Positions 1 to 6,468 of a stretch of 13,086 nucleotides of DNA are shown here, piece after piece. The notes beneath the pieces are model-generated. The model was not told the DNA's origin and did no database searches. It saw only the letters and a program-made list of their open reading frames with translations. Position 1 is the stretch's first letter. Each line of letters begins with the position of its first letter. A program made the translations under genes and the position numbers. Source of the DNA: Candidatus Aenigmatarchaeota archaeon (GTDB lineage: Archaea; Aenigmatarchaeota; Aenigmatarchaeia; PWEA01); NCBI GenBank assembly GCA_003554235.1, contig PWFY01000071.1, positions 1 to 13,086 of the forward strand, in the 5' to 3' direction.

Positions 1-1
1 G

Positions 2-148
2 GTAGAGGCTGTTTTTGAAGGCCCTGAGCAAGACGTTGAGGACATCCTTCGGTGGTGTCGGAGCGGTCCAAGCCTAGCAAGGGTCGAAGACCTGGAAGTA
101 AAAGACGAACAACCAAAGAATCTGGAAAGATTTGAAATAAGGTACTGA
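2..148 (+). CDS. acyP: Acylphosphatase, C-terminal part (5' end outside window)
   Basis: The first 48 codons read as the C-terminal half of an acylphosphatase, a small enzyme of about 90 residues that hydrolyses carboxyl-phosphate bonds. Visible family features are the start VEAVFEGP, a tryptophan followed by Cys (ILRWCRSGP), SLARVEDLEV, and the terminal strand FEIRY before TGA. In the family these correspond to the second alpha/beta repeat and the C-terminal strand ending in Tyr. The N-terminal P-loop with the catalytic Arg, and the catalytic Asn, lie partly or wholly upstream of the window, so activity cannot be judged. The gene converges on rpl15e with only 3 bp between the stop codons, leaving no room for a dedicated terminator. 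Confidence 0.8.
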   Translation, partial: VEAVFEGPEQDVEDILRWCRSGPSLARVEDLEVKDEQPKNLERFEIRY

Positions 149-151
149 TTA

Positions 152-616
152 CTATCTCAACGAGCGCTTCTCTTCATCGTCTTCACATATCCAATTCAAG
201 TCCTTATCCTTTTTTATTGCTTCGTGGTTGGGATCAGCAAGTATCACTTCAAACCATTTGTGTTTACCGTCTTCTCCCACCCAGTATGAGTTCAATACTC
301 TGAGGTTGGGGAATTTTTTTGTTGTCCTTTCTTCGGCTATCTTTTTCTTTGACTTATCCCTTGGGTACTTTGTACCAGACCTTTTGGATCTTCTTCCACC
401 AGAGATCTTCTTCCTCTTCCTTGTCCCTTTTTTAACCTTTGTTCTAGCTACTGTGATGCCTTGTTTCGATTTGTATCCAAGCTGCCTGGCTTTGTCTATC
501 CTAGTAGGGCGTTCTATCTTTTTGATACTACTTTCCTTCCTCCATTTCTTCAGCCTCTCCTTTACTTCTTTATCCGGCTTCTTCCAACTTTCCTTTATGT
601 GTTTGTAAAACCCCAT
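152..616 (-). CDS. rpl15e: 50S ribosomal protein L15e, short form
   Basis: Component of the large ribosomal subunit in archaea and eukaryotes. The 154-residue product starts MGFYKHIKESWKKPD. It carries the family's core signatures: WRKE near residue 25, RPTRIDKARQLGYKSKQG at about 37-54, a very basic middle, and LNSYWVGEDGKHKWFEVIL with DPNHEAIKKDKDLNWIC at about 108-143. Archaeal L15e is usually around 185-195 residues and continues with a glycine/arginine-rich tail of the RGLTSAGKKSRGL type. Here the protein ends about a dozen residues after the NWIC motif. The stop is 3 bp from the convergent acylphosphatase stop, so the missing tail is not hidden downstream. Start: ATG at 616 preceded by GGTGG at 4 nt. 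It has its own TATA box upstream. Confidence 0.93.
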   Translation of the reverse strand: MGFYKHIKESWKKPDKEVKERLKKWRKESSIKKIERPTRIDKARQLGYKSKQGITVARTKVKKGTRKRKKISGGRRSKRSGTKYPRDKSKKKIAEERTTKKFPNLRVLNSYWVGEDGKHKWFEVILADPNHEAIKKDKDLNWICEDDEEKRSLR

Positions 617-654
617 TTTGCCACCTTTAGACTAACACTTCTTCATATCCTAAA

Positions 655-669
655 CTTTTAAATCTTTCG
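655..669 (-). promoter_or_regulatory. TATA/BRE promoter of rpl15e
   Basis: On the minus strand the sequence reads CGAAAGATTTAAAAG: a purine-rich BRE-like stretch followed by the TATA-like TTTAAAAG. It is centred about 43 bp upstream of the rpl15e ATG. This predicts a short leader of roughly 15-20 nt, long enough to hold the GGTGG ribosome binding site. Confidence 0.55.
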
Positions 670-673
670 AGGG

Positions 674-737
674 TGGAAGTAGCTACATTTAACTTGGGTT
701 TGTATACCCAAACCTGCTTAAATCTCCACTACTTCCA
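674..737. repeat. Nested inverted repeat / long hairpin between yip1-like gene and rpl15e
   Basis: Three nested arms pair with each other. TGGAAGTAG (674-682) pairs with CTACTTCCA (729-737), 9 bp. ATTTAA (687-692) pairs with TTAAAT (718-723), 6 bp. TTGGGT (694-699) pairs with ACCCAA (706-711), 6 bp, closing a 6-nt loop. The internal loops are 4/5 and 1/6 nt. The element fills most of the 140 bp between the stop of the Yip1-like gene and the rpl15e promoter. It could be the 3' end structure of the upstream transcript, a structured small RNA or a protein-binding cruciform. The sequence alone does not decide between these. Confidence 0.55.
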
Positions 738-756
738 AGCCTCTTTCTTTGGTTTA

Positions 757-1365
757 CTAAGGAATTACTGCCATTATCCCTTCCGGCGTGGTTAAAAGCC
801 CTCCGTAAATTGCTACAAGACCGACACCGAGAATTACCGTGACGCCTATAAAGGCTTCCAACATTCCCGTGCCGAACATCTCCTTTGCAAGCCTGAACAT
901 TGAAGTGTATCCCAATGCCAGGAACACTGCTACAAAGATGAATGCAAGTACAGGTCCTATCAAAGGCACGTAACTGGAAACCATCGCCAGCAGTATACCA
1001 AGGCTAACGGAGAACACCGGGTAGGAAATTGTCGCAAGACCGTCCCAGTAGTCACCATCCCCGCCCAAGGTCGTCATGACAATTTTTGTAATGAAACCAA
1101 AGAAAAGGCCTCCCAGTAGTATGAAGAAGAAGGCCCCTGTAGCCATGTTCAGAGTTCCCATCTCCAGTAAAGAGACAAGGATCTCCGGGCCGGTTATCTC
1201 CAAAGGCATCGCATCGATCATTCTAAGTCCTATTACTGTGTTCAATGCAAAGATGATCGATCCAAGAAGCAACATCACCAATGAATTCTGCATGGTTTTT
1301 ACAGCTGTTTTGTCTTTGAATTCTTCTATCGCCTTACTGGGATTTTTTAGATATCCTATGCACAT
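757..1365 (-). CDS. Yip1-family integral membrane protein
   Basis: A 202-residue polytopic membrane protein. A short amphipathic N-terminus (YLKNPSKAIEEFKDK) precedes about five hydrophobic helices, near residues 26-48, 72-98, 108-130, 132-153 and 168-192. The proline-containing N-terminal stretch, the DGDYWDGLATISYPVF turn before the third helix and the overall length fit the Yip1-domain family of prokaryotic membrane proteins. The function of that family in archaea is not established. The ATG at 1365 has no strong ribosome binding site, and a TATA-like element lies 34 bp upstream, so a nearly leaderless start is plausible. The gene follows kae1 with a 40-bp gap and may also be read through from it. 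The family call rests on overall pattern; the membrane topology is clear. Confidence 0.7.
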   Translation of the reverse strand: MCIGYLKNPSKAIEEFKDKTAVKTMQNSLVMLLLGSIIFALNTVIGLRMIDAMPLEITGPEILVSLLEMGTLNMATGAFFFILLGGLFFGFITKIVMTTLGGDGDYWDGLATISYPVFSVSLGILLAMVSSYVPLIGPVLAFIFVAVFLALGYTSMFRLAKEMFGTGMLEAFIGVTVILGVGLVAIYGGLLTTPEGIMAVIP

Positions 1366-1395
1366 AATCTCACAGGAAGAAATTGTGTATGGCGG

Positions 1396-1403
1396 TTAAT
1401 AAA
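1396..1403 (-). promoter_or_regulatory. Possible TATA box of the Yip1-like gene
   Basis: The minus strand reads TTTATTAA, centred 34 bp upstream of the ATG at 1365 and lying between the kae1 stop and that start. The spacing suits an archaeal promoter with a leader of about 8-10 nt. It is AT-rich and close to the kae1 end, so it could be fortuitous. Confidence 0.35.
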
Positions 1404-1405
1404 GC

Positions 1406-2383
1406 TTACTTGTTCCATTCGACCTCAACGTCATCGGTCCTCCAGTTCTGTATGAAGTTTGTTTCCTCCAGTTTGTCTTCACCTGAGGCTCTGTATTTCA
1501 AGATGCCTAGCCAGGCCATCATTGCACCGTTGTCGCCGGCCAGTTCGTGTGGAACGGTGTAGAAGTCAGCATCTCTTTCCTCACACATTGTTTCCAACAT
1601 TTTCTGAAGCCGTTTGTTGGCTGCTACGCCCCCTGTCAGAAGGACCTCGTCTTTGTCGGCGTGTGCCATTGCTCTTTCCACTGCTTCTGTAAGCATTGCG
1701 AACATTGTTTCTTGGAGAGAATGACATACATCCACGAGCCTTTCATCTTTGAGTTTCCTTACAGCTTCGGTCATGAGACCGGAAAAGGACATGTCCATGC
1801 CCTTTACCGTATACGGAAGTTCTATATACTTCGAGCCCTCCTTTGCAAGTTTTTCAACCTTTGGTCCTCCTGGGTGTTCTAATCCGGCTTCCCTTCCAAA
1901 CTTGTCAAGGGCGTTGCCCACAGGTGTATCGAGAACCTCACCAAAAACACGGTATTTACCTGCCGAGAGGGCTATTACCTGCGTATTTCCTCCTGAAACA
2001 TAAAGCGTTACAGGATCCACTGCACCTGTTTTTAGTTTCCCTATTTCTATATGAGCTATACAGTGGTTTACACCGACTATTGGAGCATTGAGCGAAAGTG
2101 CAAGCGACCGAGCAAAAACTGCACCTGTCCTCAGACATGGTGGTAGACCAGGTCCCTTTGAAAAGGCTACGAGATCTATGTCACTTCTTTCTATATCTGC
2201 TTCCTCTAGAGCTTCTTCGAGTACATTGCCACATACCCTTGAATGGTGTTCTGCGGCCTCTCTTGGATGGATTCCGCCCCCGGATGGGATATACATGTCT
2301 GTAATATTGGCAAGTACTTCCTCATTCTCCATTATACCAACGCCAAACGTGTGCGCTGTGCTTTCAATTCCCAGGCAGATCAT
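1406..2383 (-). CDS. kae1: KEOPS complex tRNA threonylcarbamoyltransferase Kae1
   Basis: Catalytic subunit of KEOPS. It transfers the threonylcarbamoyl group from TC-AMP to A37 of ANN-decoding tRNAs (t6A37), including tRNA-Arg(UCU), which is encoded further along this window. The protein has 325 residues and the ASKHA fold. Visible signatures are the N-terminal LGIESTAHTFGVG, IHPREAAEHH at about 39-47, the metal-binding HCIAH (His107 and His111), YVSGGNTQ with Tyr128, DTPVGNALDKFGREAGL, and the C-terminal AGDNGAMMAW with Asp284. It ends soon after this motif, as stand-alone Kae1 proteins do, so it is not fused to the Bud32 kinase as in some euryarchaea. No Bud32 gene is visible nearby. The gene is divergent from hppA, with 63 bp between the start codons. 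Confidence 0.96.
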   Translation of the reverse strand: MICLGIESTAHTFGVGIMENEEVLANITDMYIPSGGGIHPREAAEHHSRVCGNVLEEALEEADIERSDIDLVAFSKGPGLPPCLRTGAVFARSLALSLNAPIVGVNHCIAHIEIGKLKTGAVDPVTLYVSGGNTQVIALSAGKYRVFGEVLDTPVGNALDKFGREAGLEHPGGPKVEKLAKEGSKYIELPYTVKGMDMSFSGLMTEAVRKLKDERLVDVCHSLQETMFAMLTEAVERAMAHADKDEVLLTGGVAANKRLQKMLETMCEERDADFYTVPHELAGDNGAMMAWLGILKYRASGEDKLEETNFIQNWRTDDVEVEWNK

Positions 2384-2414
2384 AGAGACATCTATGTTTT
2401 TATGGATAGAAAAA

Positions 2415-2425
2415 GTTTTAAATAC
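2415..2425. promoter_or_regulatory. TATA-like element possibly shared by kae1 (-) and hppA (+)
   Basis: GTTTTAAATAC on the plus strand reads GTATTTAAAAC on the minus strand, so both strands offer a good archaeal TATA box. The hppA ATG lies about 27 bp from its centre, which predicts an almost leaderless transcript. The kae1 ATG lies about 37 bp away, giving a leader of about 10 nt. Purines flank the element on the plus strand (AGAAAAA), as a BRE would. Confidence 0.5.
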
Positions 2426-2446
2426 AACTTAATAACTTTTATCACT

Positions 2447-4408
2447 ATGCCTTCGGCAATATTTGCAGTTATTTTTTCTCTTCTTGCTTTGGTTTTCGCA
2501 GGCTTTCTGACGGTTAGGATAAAAAAGAAACCAAGGGGCCCGGAGAAGGCAAGAGAAATGTCCGACCACATAAAGAAGGGCGCCAGGACTTTTCTTTCTC
2601 AGGAGTTCAAATACCTTGCAGTTGTCGTTGTTGTAATAACCACAGTTTTAGCATATTTTGTTGGTGTTCCGACGGCTTCGACCTTTGTATTTGGAGCCTT
2701 TCTTAGTTCACTTACAGGGGCCATAGGAATGTATACTGCAACGAGTTCAAACTCCCGGACTTCCGAGGCGGTGAAAAACAGTCTTGGTGAAGGTCTCAAG
2801 GTTGCGTTTTCATCTGGTACTGTTATGGGGATGTCCGTCGTAGGCTTCGGCCTTCTGGGCATATCGATATTGTATCTAATATTTCTCGATCCTGGGGTGC
2901 TCTTTGGTTTTGCATTTGGTGCTTCTACAGTGGCCCTTTTTGCACGTGTAGGAGGAGGAATTTACACGAAGACTGCAGACATGGGAGCCGATCTCGTTGG
3001 TAAGGTGGAGGAAGACATACCCGAGGATGACCCCAGGAATCCAGGGGTCGTTGCCGACAACGTCGGGGACAATGTTGGTGACGTAGCAGCGATGGGAGCC
3101 GATCTCTTTGAATCCTATGTTGAAGCTATAGTTGCTACAATGGCTATAGGTGTCATAACAATAGGAGGAACGTCGGTCGTTTTACTGCCAATTTTTGTAG
3201 GTGCAGCGGGAATAGCTGCCTCGATAATAGGGTACTTTTTTGTTGGAGGCGAAGACAATCTACACTGGGCTTTGAACAGAGGAACCTTTGGCGCCGCTCT
3301 ATTAACAGTTGTTTTCATATTTTTTGGAATGAGAACTCTGTTCCCTGTAATTGACCTGGATGTTTTTTATTCCATACTCTCCGGCCTTGTTGCAGGAATG
3401 GTGATAGGTTTGGTGACAGAATACTATACTGCAAGCAAACATAAACCTACAAGAGGCATAGCAAATGAGTCTACAGGAGGCGCCGCCACAAATATAATAG
3501 CCGGATTTTCCACGGGCATGATGTCTACATTTATCCCCATGTTGACAGTGTGTGCTGCAATGATTCTTTCTTACTACTTTGCAGGTCTGTATGGAATAGG
3601 AATAGCATCGATAGGCATGCTTTCTACTTTGGGTATAACCCTGGCAACAGACTGCTATGGGCCTGTTGCGGATAATGCAGCGGGAATAGCGGAGATGGCG
3701 GAAATGGGGGAAGAGGTAAGAAAGCGAGCTGAACTCCTGGATTCTATAGGGAATACCACCGCTGCGATAGGCAAGGGCTTTGCAATAGGTTCAGCGGCTT
3801 TAGCGTCACTTACTCTTTTTGTTGCCTATACACAGGAGGTTGGCATCGAGGCCGTTGACGTGGCTCTCACCGATCCAATGATTGTAACAGGCCTCTTTAT
3901 AGGCGCATTATTACCCTTTTTGTTTTCTGCCCTTACCATGAAATCTGTGGGTAGAAGTGCCAGTAAGATGATAGACGAAATAAGGAGACAGTTCGATGAT
4001 ATGGATATACTTTCAGGAAACGAAGACCCCGACTATTCCCGTTGTATACAGATCTCCACGGATTCTGCACTGAAGGAGATGGTTTTACCTGGGACTCTGG
4101 CGATACTTTCGCCTATAGTTGTTGGCCTCTTACTCGGAACTGAGGCGCTTGCAGGGATGCTTGCAGGGAATATCTCAACAGGCTTTCTTTTGGCTGTAAC
4201 AATGGCCAACGCCGGTGGTGCCTGGGACAACGCAAAGAAGTATATAGAAGATGGGAACCTTGGAGGTAAAGGTTCTGAGGCCCACAAGGCTTCTGTAGTT
4301 GGCGATACGGTCGGTGACCCCATGAAGGATACGTCTGGTCCGTCTTTGAATGTTCTAATAAAGCTTGTGGCCATGACGGCTCTTATCTTTGTACCTCTTC
4401 TACTCTGA
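2447..4408 (+). CDS. hppA: K+-dependent-type membrane ion-pumping pyrophosphatase
   Basis: Integral membrane enzyme that couples pyrophosphate hydrolysis to H+ and/or Na+ export. The 653-residue protein is rich in transmembrane helices (about 16 expected). The substrate site is clear: GGGIYTKTADMGADLVGK at residues 169-186, then EDIPEDDPRNPG and DNVGDNVGD. A second acidic motif, GDTVGDPMKDTSGP, lies near the C-terminus. GNTTAAIGKG (435-444) has Ala439 where K+-independent enzymes carry Lys, so the K+-dependent class is inferred. DLFESYVEA has glutamates at both 222 and 226, positions linked to ion coupling, so H+ versus Na+ specificity is unresolved. An in-frame upstream start at 2243 would lie inside antisense kae1 and upstream of the promoter. 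The ATG at 2447, about 27 bp after the TATA element and without a ribosome binding site, is preferred (leaderless). Confidence 0.96.
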   Translation: MPSAIFAVIFSLLALVFAGFLTVRIKKKPRGPEKAREMSDHIKKGARTFLSQEFKYLAVVVVVITTVLAYFVGVPTASTFVFGAFLSSLTGAIGMYTATSSNSRTSEAVKNSLGEGLKVAFSSGTVMGMSVVGFGLLGISILYLIFLDPGVLFGFAFGASTVALFARVGGGIYTKTADMGADLVGKVEEDIPEDDPRNPGVVADNVGDNVGDVAAMGADLFESYVEAIVATMAIGVITIGGTSVVLLPIFVGAAGIAASIIGYFFVGGEDNLHWALNRGTFGAALLTVVFIFFGMRTLFPVIDLDVFYSILSGLVAGMVIGLVTEYYTASKHKPTRGIANESTGGAATNIIAGFSTGMMSTFIPMLTVCAAMILSYYFAGLYGIGIASIGMLSTLGITLATDCYGPVADNAAGIAEMAEMGEEVRKRAELLDSIGNTTAAIGKGFAIGSAALASLTLFVAYTQEVGIEAVDVALTDPMIVTGLFIGALLPFLFSALTMKSVGRSASKMIDEIRRQFDDMDILSGNEDPDYSRCIQISTDSALKEMVLPGTLAILSPIVVGLLLGTEALAGMLAGNISTGFLLAVTMANAGGAWDNAKKYIEDGNLGGKGSEAHKASVVGDTVGDPMKDTSGPSLNVLIKLVAMTALIFVPLLL

Positions 4409-4459
4409 GAACGGAAGTAACCGGTTCAAACTTACTGAATAGTTTTTGGTCAACTTTAA
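4409..4459. terminator. Convergent intergenic end region of hppA and rps27ae
   Basis: Fifty-one bases separate the convergent stops. Directly after the hppA stop, GAACGG (4409-4414) can pair with CCGGTTC (4421-4427), allowing one bulged base. A short T run (AGTTTTTGG) follows on the plus strand near 4441-4449. This fits an end region for hppA. Nothing comparably clear is seen for the minus strand. Confidence 0.3.
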
Positions 4460-4630
4460 CTATTCATCCTTTATTTCAGAAAATCCACACTTACCACAGG
4501 TTAATCTGTTTCCATGGTCCGCTAAGAAAACCCCTTCACCACATCTGGGGCAGCTCCTTGAGTTTCTTTTGACTTCCTGTCCTTCTATATCGTATTTTTC
4601 CCATGCCTTTGTGTTTTTGTGCTTGCCCAT
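4460..4630 (-). CDS. rps27ae: 30S ribosomal protein S27ae
   Basis: Small-subunit zinc-ribbon protein of 56 residues. It starts MGKHKNTKAWEKY and holds two CxxC knuckles, CPRC (Cys27, Cys30) and CGKC (Cys45, Cys48), separated by GEGVFLADHGNRLT. That is the S27ae pattern, without the ubiquitin-like fusion seen in eukaryotes. It is the last gene of the secE-to-rps27ae operon. Its ATG begins one base after the rps24e stop, and the ribosome binding site GGTGA lies inside the end of rps24e, which suggests translational coupling. rps24e followed by rps27ae is a conserved archaeal order, which supports both calls. Confidence 0.93.
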   Translation of the reverse strand: MGKHKNTKAWEKYDIEGQEVKRNSRSCPRCGEGVFLADHGNRLTCGKCGFSEIKDE

Positions 4631-4631
4631 T

Positions 4632-5060
4632 TTATTCACCTATTTTTGATTCCAGGAACTTTTTCATGCCCTTTCTGTCCTTGTTTTCTTCTTCTACTTC
4701 CATAAGTAGCTCAAAGTCAGGGTCGTCCATATCATCTATCTTTTCCTTTGCGTCGGCTATGCTTCCATCAAGTAGTTCCTTGTAGTCTTCCTCCTGGCTC
4801 GGAGAGCTTTTACTTTCCTTGCTTTCTGTCTGCTTCTTGGCTCCAAACTCCTTGGCTTTGAACCTACTTTTCTGCGTTCCATGTATTGTAAATATATTGT
4901 CTATCTTGATGTCTTCTTCAGGTATACCAAGCTCTTCAGAAACCAGTTTCTCCAGGGACTCTTCAGAAGGAGTAGCCTCGCCCGCGTGGCCTACTGTTCC
5001 CTTTATTTCTTTTCTTTTTAACAATGGGTTTTCCTTTCTTTCCTCTATATTTAGATCCAT
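4632..5060 (-). CDS. rps24e: 30S ribosomal protein S24e with C-terminal extension
   Basis: Residues 1 to about 75 are an S24e core: MDLNIEERKENPLLKRKEI, TPSEESLEKLVSEELG, and IFTIHGTQKSRFKAK, equivalent to the family's IFTxFGxxxSxGxA strand. Archaeal S24e is usually about 100 residues, and this protein has 142. After a Ser/Lys/Glu-rich linker (about 73-90) comes an acidic, predicted helical segment at about 92-140: YKELLDGSIADAKEKI, then DDPDFELLMEVE, then NKDRKGMKKFLESKI. The segment looks like a small helical domain rather than random charge. Start: ATG at 5060 with GAGGTGA four bases upstream, and the TGA of that site is the stop codon of spt4. Gene order matches the archaeal spt4-rps24e-rps27ae cluster. 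Confidence 0.9.
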   Translation of the reverse strand: MDLNIEERKENPLLKRKEIKGTVGHAGEATPSEESLEKLVSEELGIPEEDIKIDNIFTIHGTQKSRFKAKEFGAKKQTESKESKSSPSQEEDYKELLDGSIADAKEKIDDMDDPDFELLMEVEEENKDRKGMKKFLESKIGE

Positions 5061-5064
5061 CTTT

Positions 5065-5253
5065 TCACCTCGTCTTTATTGCGTACCTTCCTGGTGTTTC
5101 TATTCCAACGGATTCTGCTATTTCTGAGTCGGGGTCCAGTATAATCACTGTTCCTTCCCAGTTTTTTGTCAGATCCGAAATCTTGCATGCAGGACATTCA
5201 CTGCCCTGTACAAGTCTTCTACATTCTTTACAAGCCTTTTCTCTCTTTGCCAT
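5065..5253 (-). CDS. spt4: Transcription elongation factor Spt4 (RpoE'')
   Basis: Zinc-finger partner of Spt5. The heterodimer clamps RNA polymerase and supports processive elongation. The 62-residue protein has the zinc site CKEC (Cys8, Cys11) and CPAC (Cys20, Cys23), followed by SDLTKNWEGTVIILDPDSEIA and the ending PGRYAIKTR, all standard for archaeal Spt4. The ATG at 5253 is chosen over an upstream in-frame GTG at 5262 because GAGGTG sits six bases before it. In many archaea spt4 follows the RNA polymerase subunit gene rpo7 (rpoE'). Here it follows rpl11 directly, 11 bp after that stop. Confidence 0.93.
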   Translation of the reverse strand: MAKREKACKECRRLVQGSECPACKISDLTKNWEGTVIILDPDSEIAESVGIETPGRYAIKTR

Positions 5254-5264
5254 TTGGTACACCT

Positions 5265-6017
5265 CTACTGTTCTTCTTCGTCCTCGCCCTCTTCCTCCTC
5301 CTCTTCAGGAAGGTAATCTATTATTATTTCATAGGGTATATCCTCTGCCTCCATACGGCTCACCTTGTCTTTCCTGGTCATTTCCTGGCCTTCCTCCAAT
5401 TCCTTTTCCTCTGCTTTTATCTGTGCCATAATTTCCTCTGCCTTTTCCCTGAACTCTTCTTCTCTTTCCTCCATTTTCTCCTGTAGTTCCTCCCTCTTCT
5501 TCCTTATTTCTTCCTTTTCTTCTTCGGTCAGTTCGGTTTTTTCGTTTTCTATTTCTTCATCATAGACCCCTTCATCGATTTCAACTAGCACTTCTTTTGG
5601 ATCTTTATCTTCTACGAGCACGCCGGATGATACACATGCTCCAACGACCTGCTTTACAGCTGGTTTAATATCGGAGCAGTTAAGGTCTGGTAGTTTGGAT
5701 TTAGCTATCTTTATACATTGTTCTATAAACAGGTCTGCAACCTTCTCTTCCTTTGGGTGCGGCGAAAGGCTATCGAGACCGGCCTCTTCCCTTATCATGG
5801 CAGCTGTAGGCGGCGTTCCTACTTCAATTTCAAATTCTTTGGTTTCTTCATCGACCTTTACGGTCACAGGTATTTCCATTCCTTCGAAATCTTTTGTTTT
5901 TTCATTTATCCTATTGACCACACTGCCTATATCTACACCCAACGGTCCTAACTGTGGTCCAAGCGGTGGTCCCGCTGAGACACTTCCTGCTTCGACAAGA
6001 GCGTTTATTTCTGCCAT
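5265..6017 (-). CDS. rpl11: 50S ribosomal protein L11 with long acidic C-terminal extension
   Basis: L11 binds the GTPase-associated region of 23S rRNA and takes part in factor-driven GTP hydrolysis. Residues 1-145 match the usual two-domain protein: AGSVSAGPPLGPQLGPLGVDI, NEKTKDFEGMEIPVTV, TPPTAAMIREEAG, CSDIKPAVKQVVGACVSSGV and EDKDPKEV. Archaeal L11 normally ends about 15-20 residues after this point. Here it runs to 250 residues. The addition is a highly charged stretch (about 155-215, Glu/Lys/Arg-rich with heptad-like EEK and REE repeats, so a probable long helix or coiled coil), then a less charged piece around DIPYEIIIDYLP, then a terminal acidic run. The ATG at 6017 has AGGTGA upstream, inside the end of spt5. 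No L1, L10 or L12 gene follows. Confidence 0.93.
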   Translation of the reverse strand: MAEINALVEAGSVSAGPPLGPQLGPLGVDIGSVVNRINEKTKDFEGMEIPVTVKVDEETKEFEIEVGTPPTAAMIREEAGLDSLSPHPKEEKVADLFIEQCIKIAKSKLPDLNCSDIKPAVKQVVGACVSSGVLVEDKDPKEVLVEIDEGVYDEEIENEKTELTEEEKEEIRKKREELQEKMEEREEEFREKAEEIMAQIKAEEKELEEGQEMTRKDKVSRMEAEDIPYEIIIDYLPEEEEEEGEDEEEQ

Positions 6018-6020
6018 ATT

Positions 6021-6464
6021 TTAATCACCTGAACTTTCCTTTATCTTTACCGAACCTATGCCTACCGTCACAGGTATTGGCACAGTGGCGTCCAGTAGTT
6101 CAAGGGTTACTTCGGAGTTTGATTCGTCAACCCTTGTTACCTTACCCTTTTCGCCTTTAAAAGGCCCACCTACAACTTCTACAATGTCATCCCTTTCTAT
6201 TTCAATTTCTATCTCATCGGACTCGAGAAACTTGTCTATCTCGCCTATGTCCACGTCTCCTGATATTATACCCTTTGCATGCCTCACGTTTCTTACAACC
6301 TTTCTTATATCCTTTTCCTGGCCTTCTAGTATTACATACCCATCCAACTCCCCAGGGTGTACCATGGCCTTTATATTATGACCTTCCTTCTGAACCCTCT
6401 CTCTTATATCCTTCATTACCGTTATCTCCCTTCCTATGGTAGTTTTCAGTGTTAAAAGTGCCAT
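6021..6464 (-). CDS. spt5: Transcription elongation factor Spt5 (archaeal NusG)
   Basis: Universally conserved elongation factor that binds the RNA polymerase clamp. The 147 residues divide into an NGN domain (about 1-85, with REITVMKDIRERV, MVHPGELDGYVILEG and VRHAKGIISG) and a KOW domain (about 92-143, with VEVVGGPFKGEKGKVTRVD and LLDATVPIPVTV). This is the usual archaeal size. The ribosome binding site GGTGA lies four bases before the ATG at 6464, and its TGA is also the stop codon of secE. The four-base gap and shared site point to a transcript started at the secE promoter and to reinitiation. Confidence 0.95.
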   Translation of the reverse strand: MALLTLKTTIGREITVMKDIRERVQKEGHNIKAMVHPGELDGYVILEGQEKDIRKVVRNVRHAKGIISGDVDIGEIDKFLESDEIEIEIERDDIVEVVGGPFKGEKGKVTRVDESNSEVTLELLDATVPIPVTVGIGSVKIKESSGD

Positions 6465-6468
6465 CTTT

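Noticed and set aside
1..160. Frameshift hiding the missing L15e tail
   Set aside because: The minus-strand frames beyond the stop do not contain the basic RGLTSAG-type tail, and the region is occupied by the acylphosphatase gene.
2243..2446. N-terminal extension of hppA by 68 codons
   Set aside because: It lies mostly antisense to kae1 and upstream of the TATA element, and its sequence does not resemble a pyrophosphatase N-terminus.
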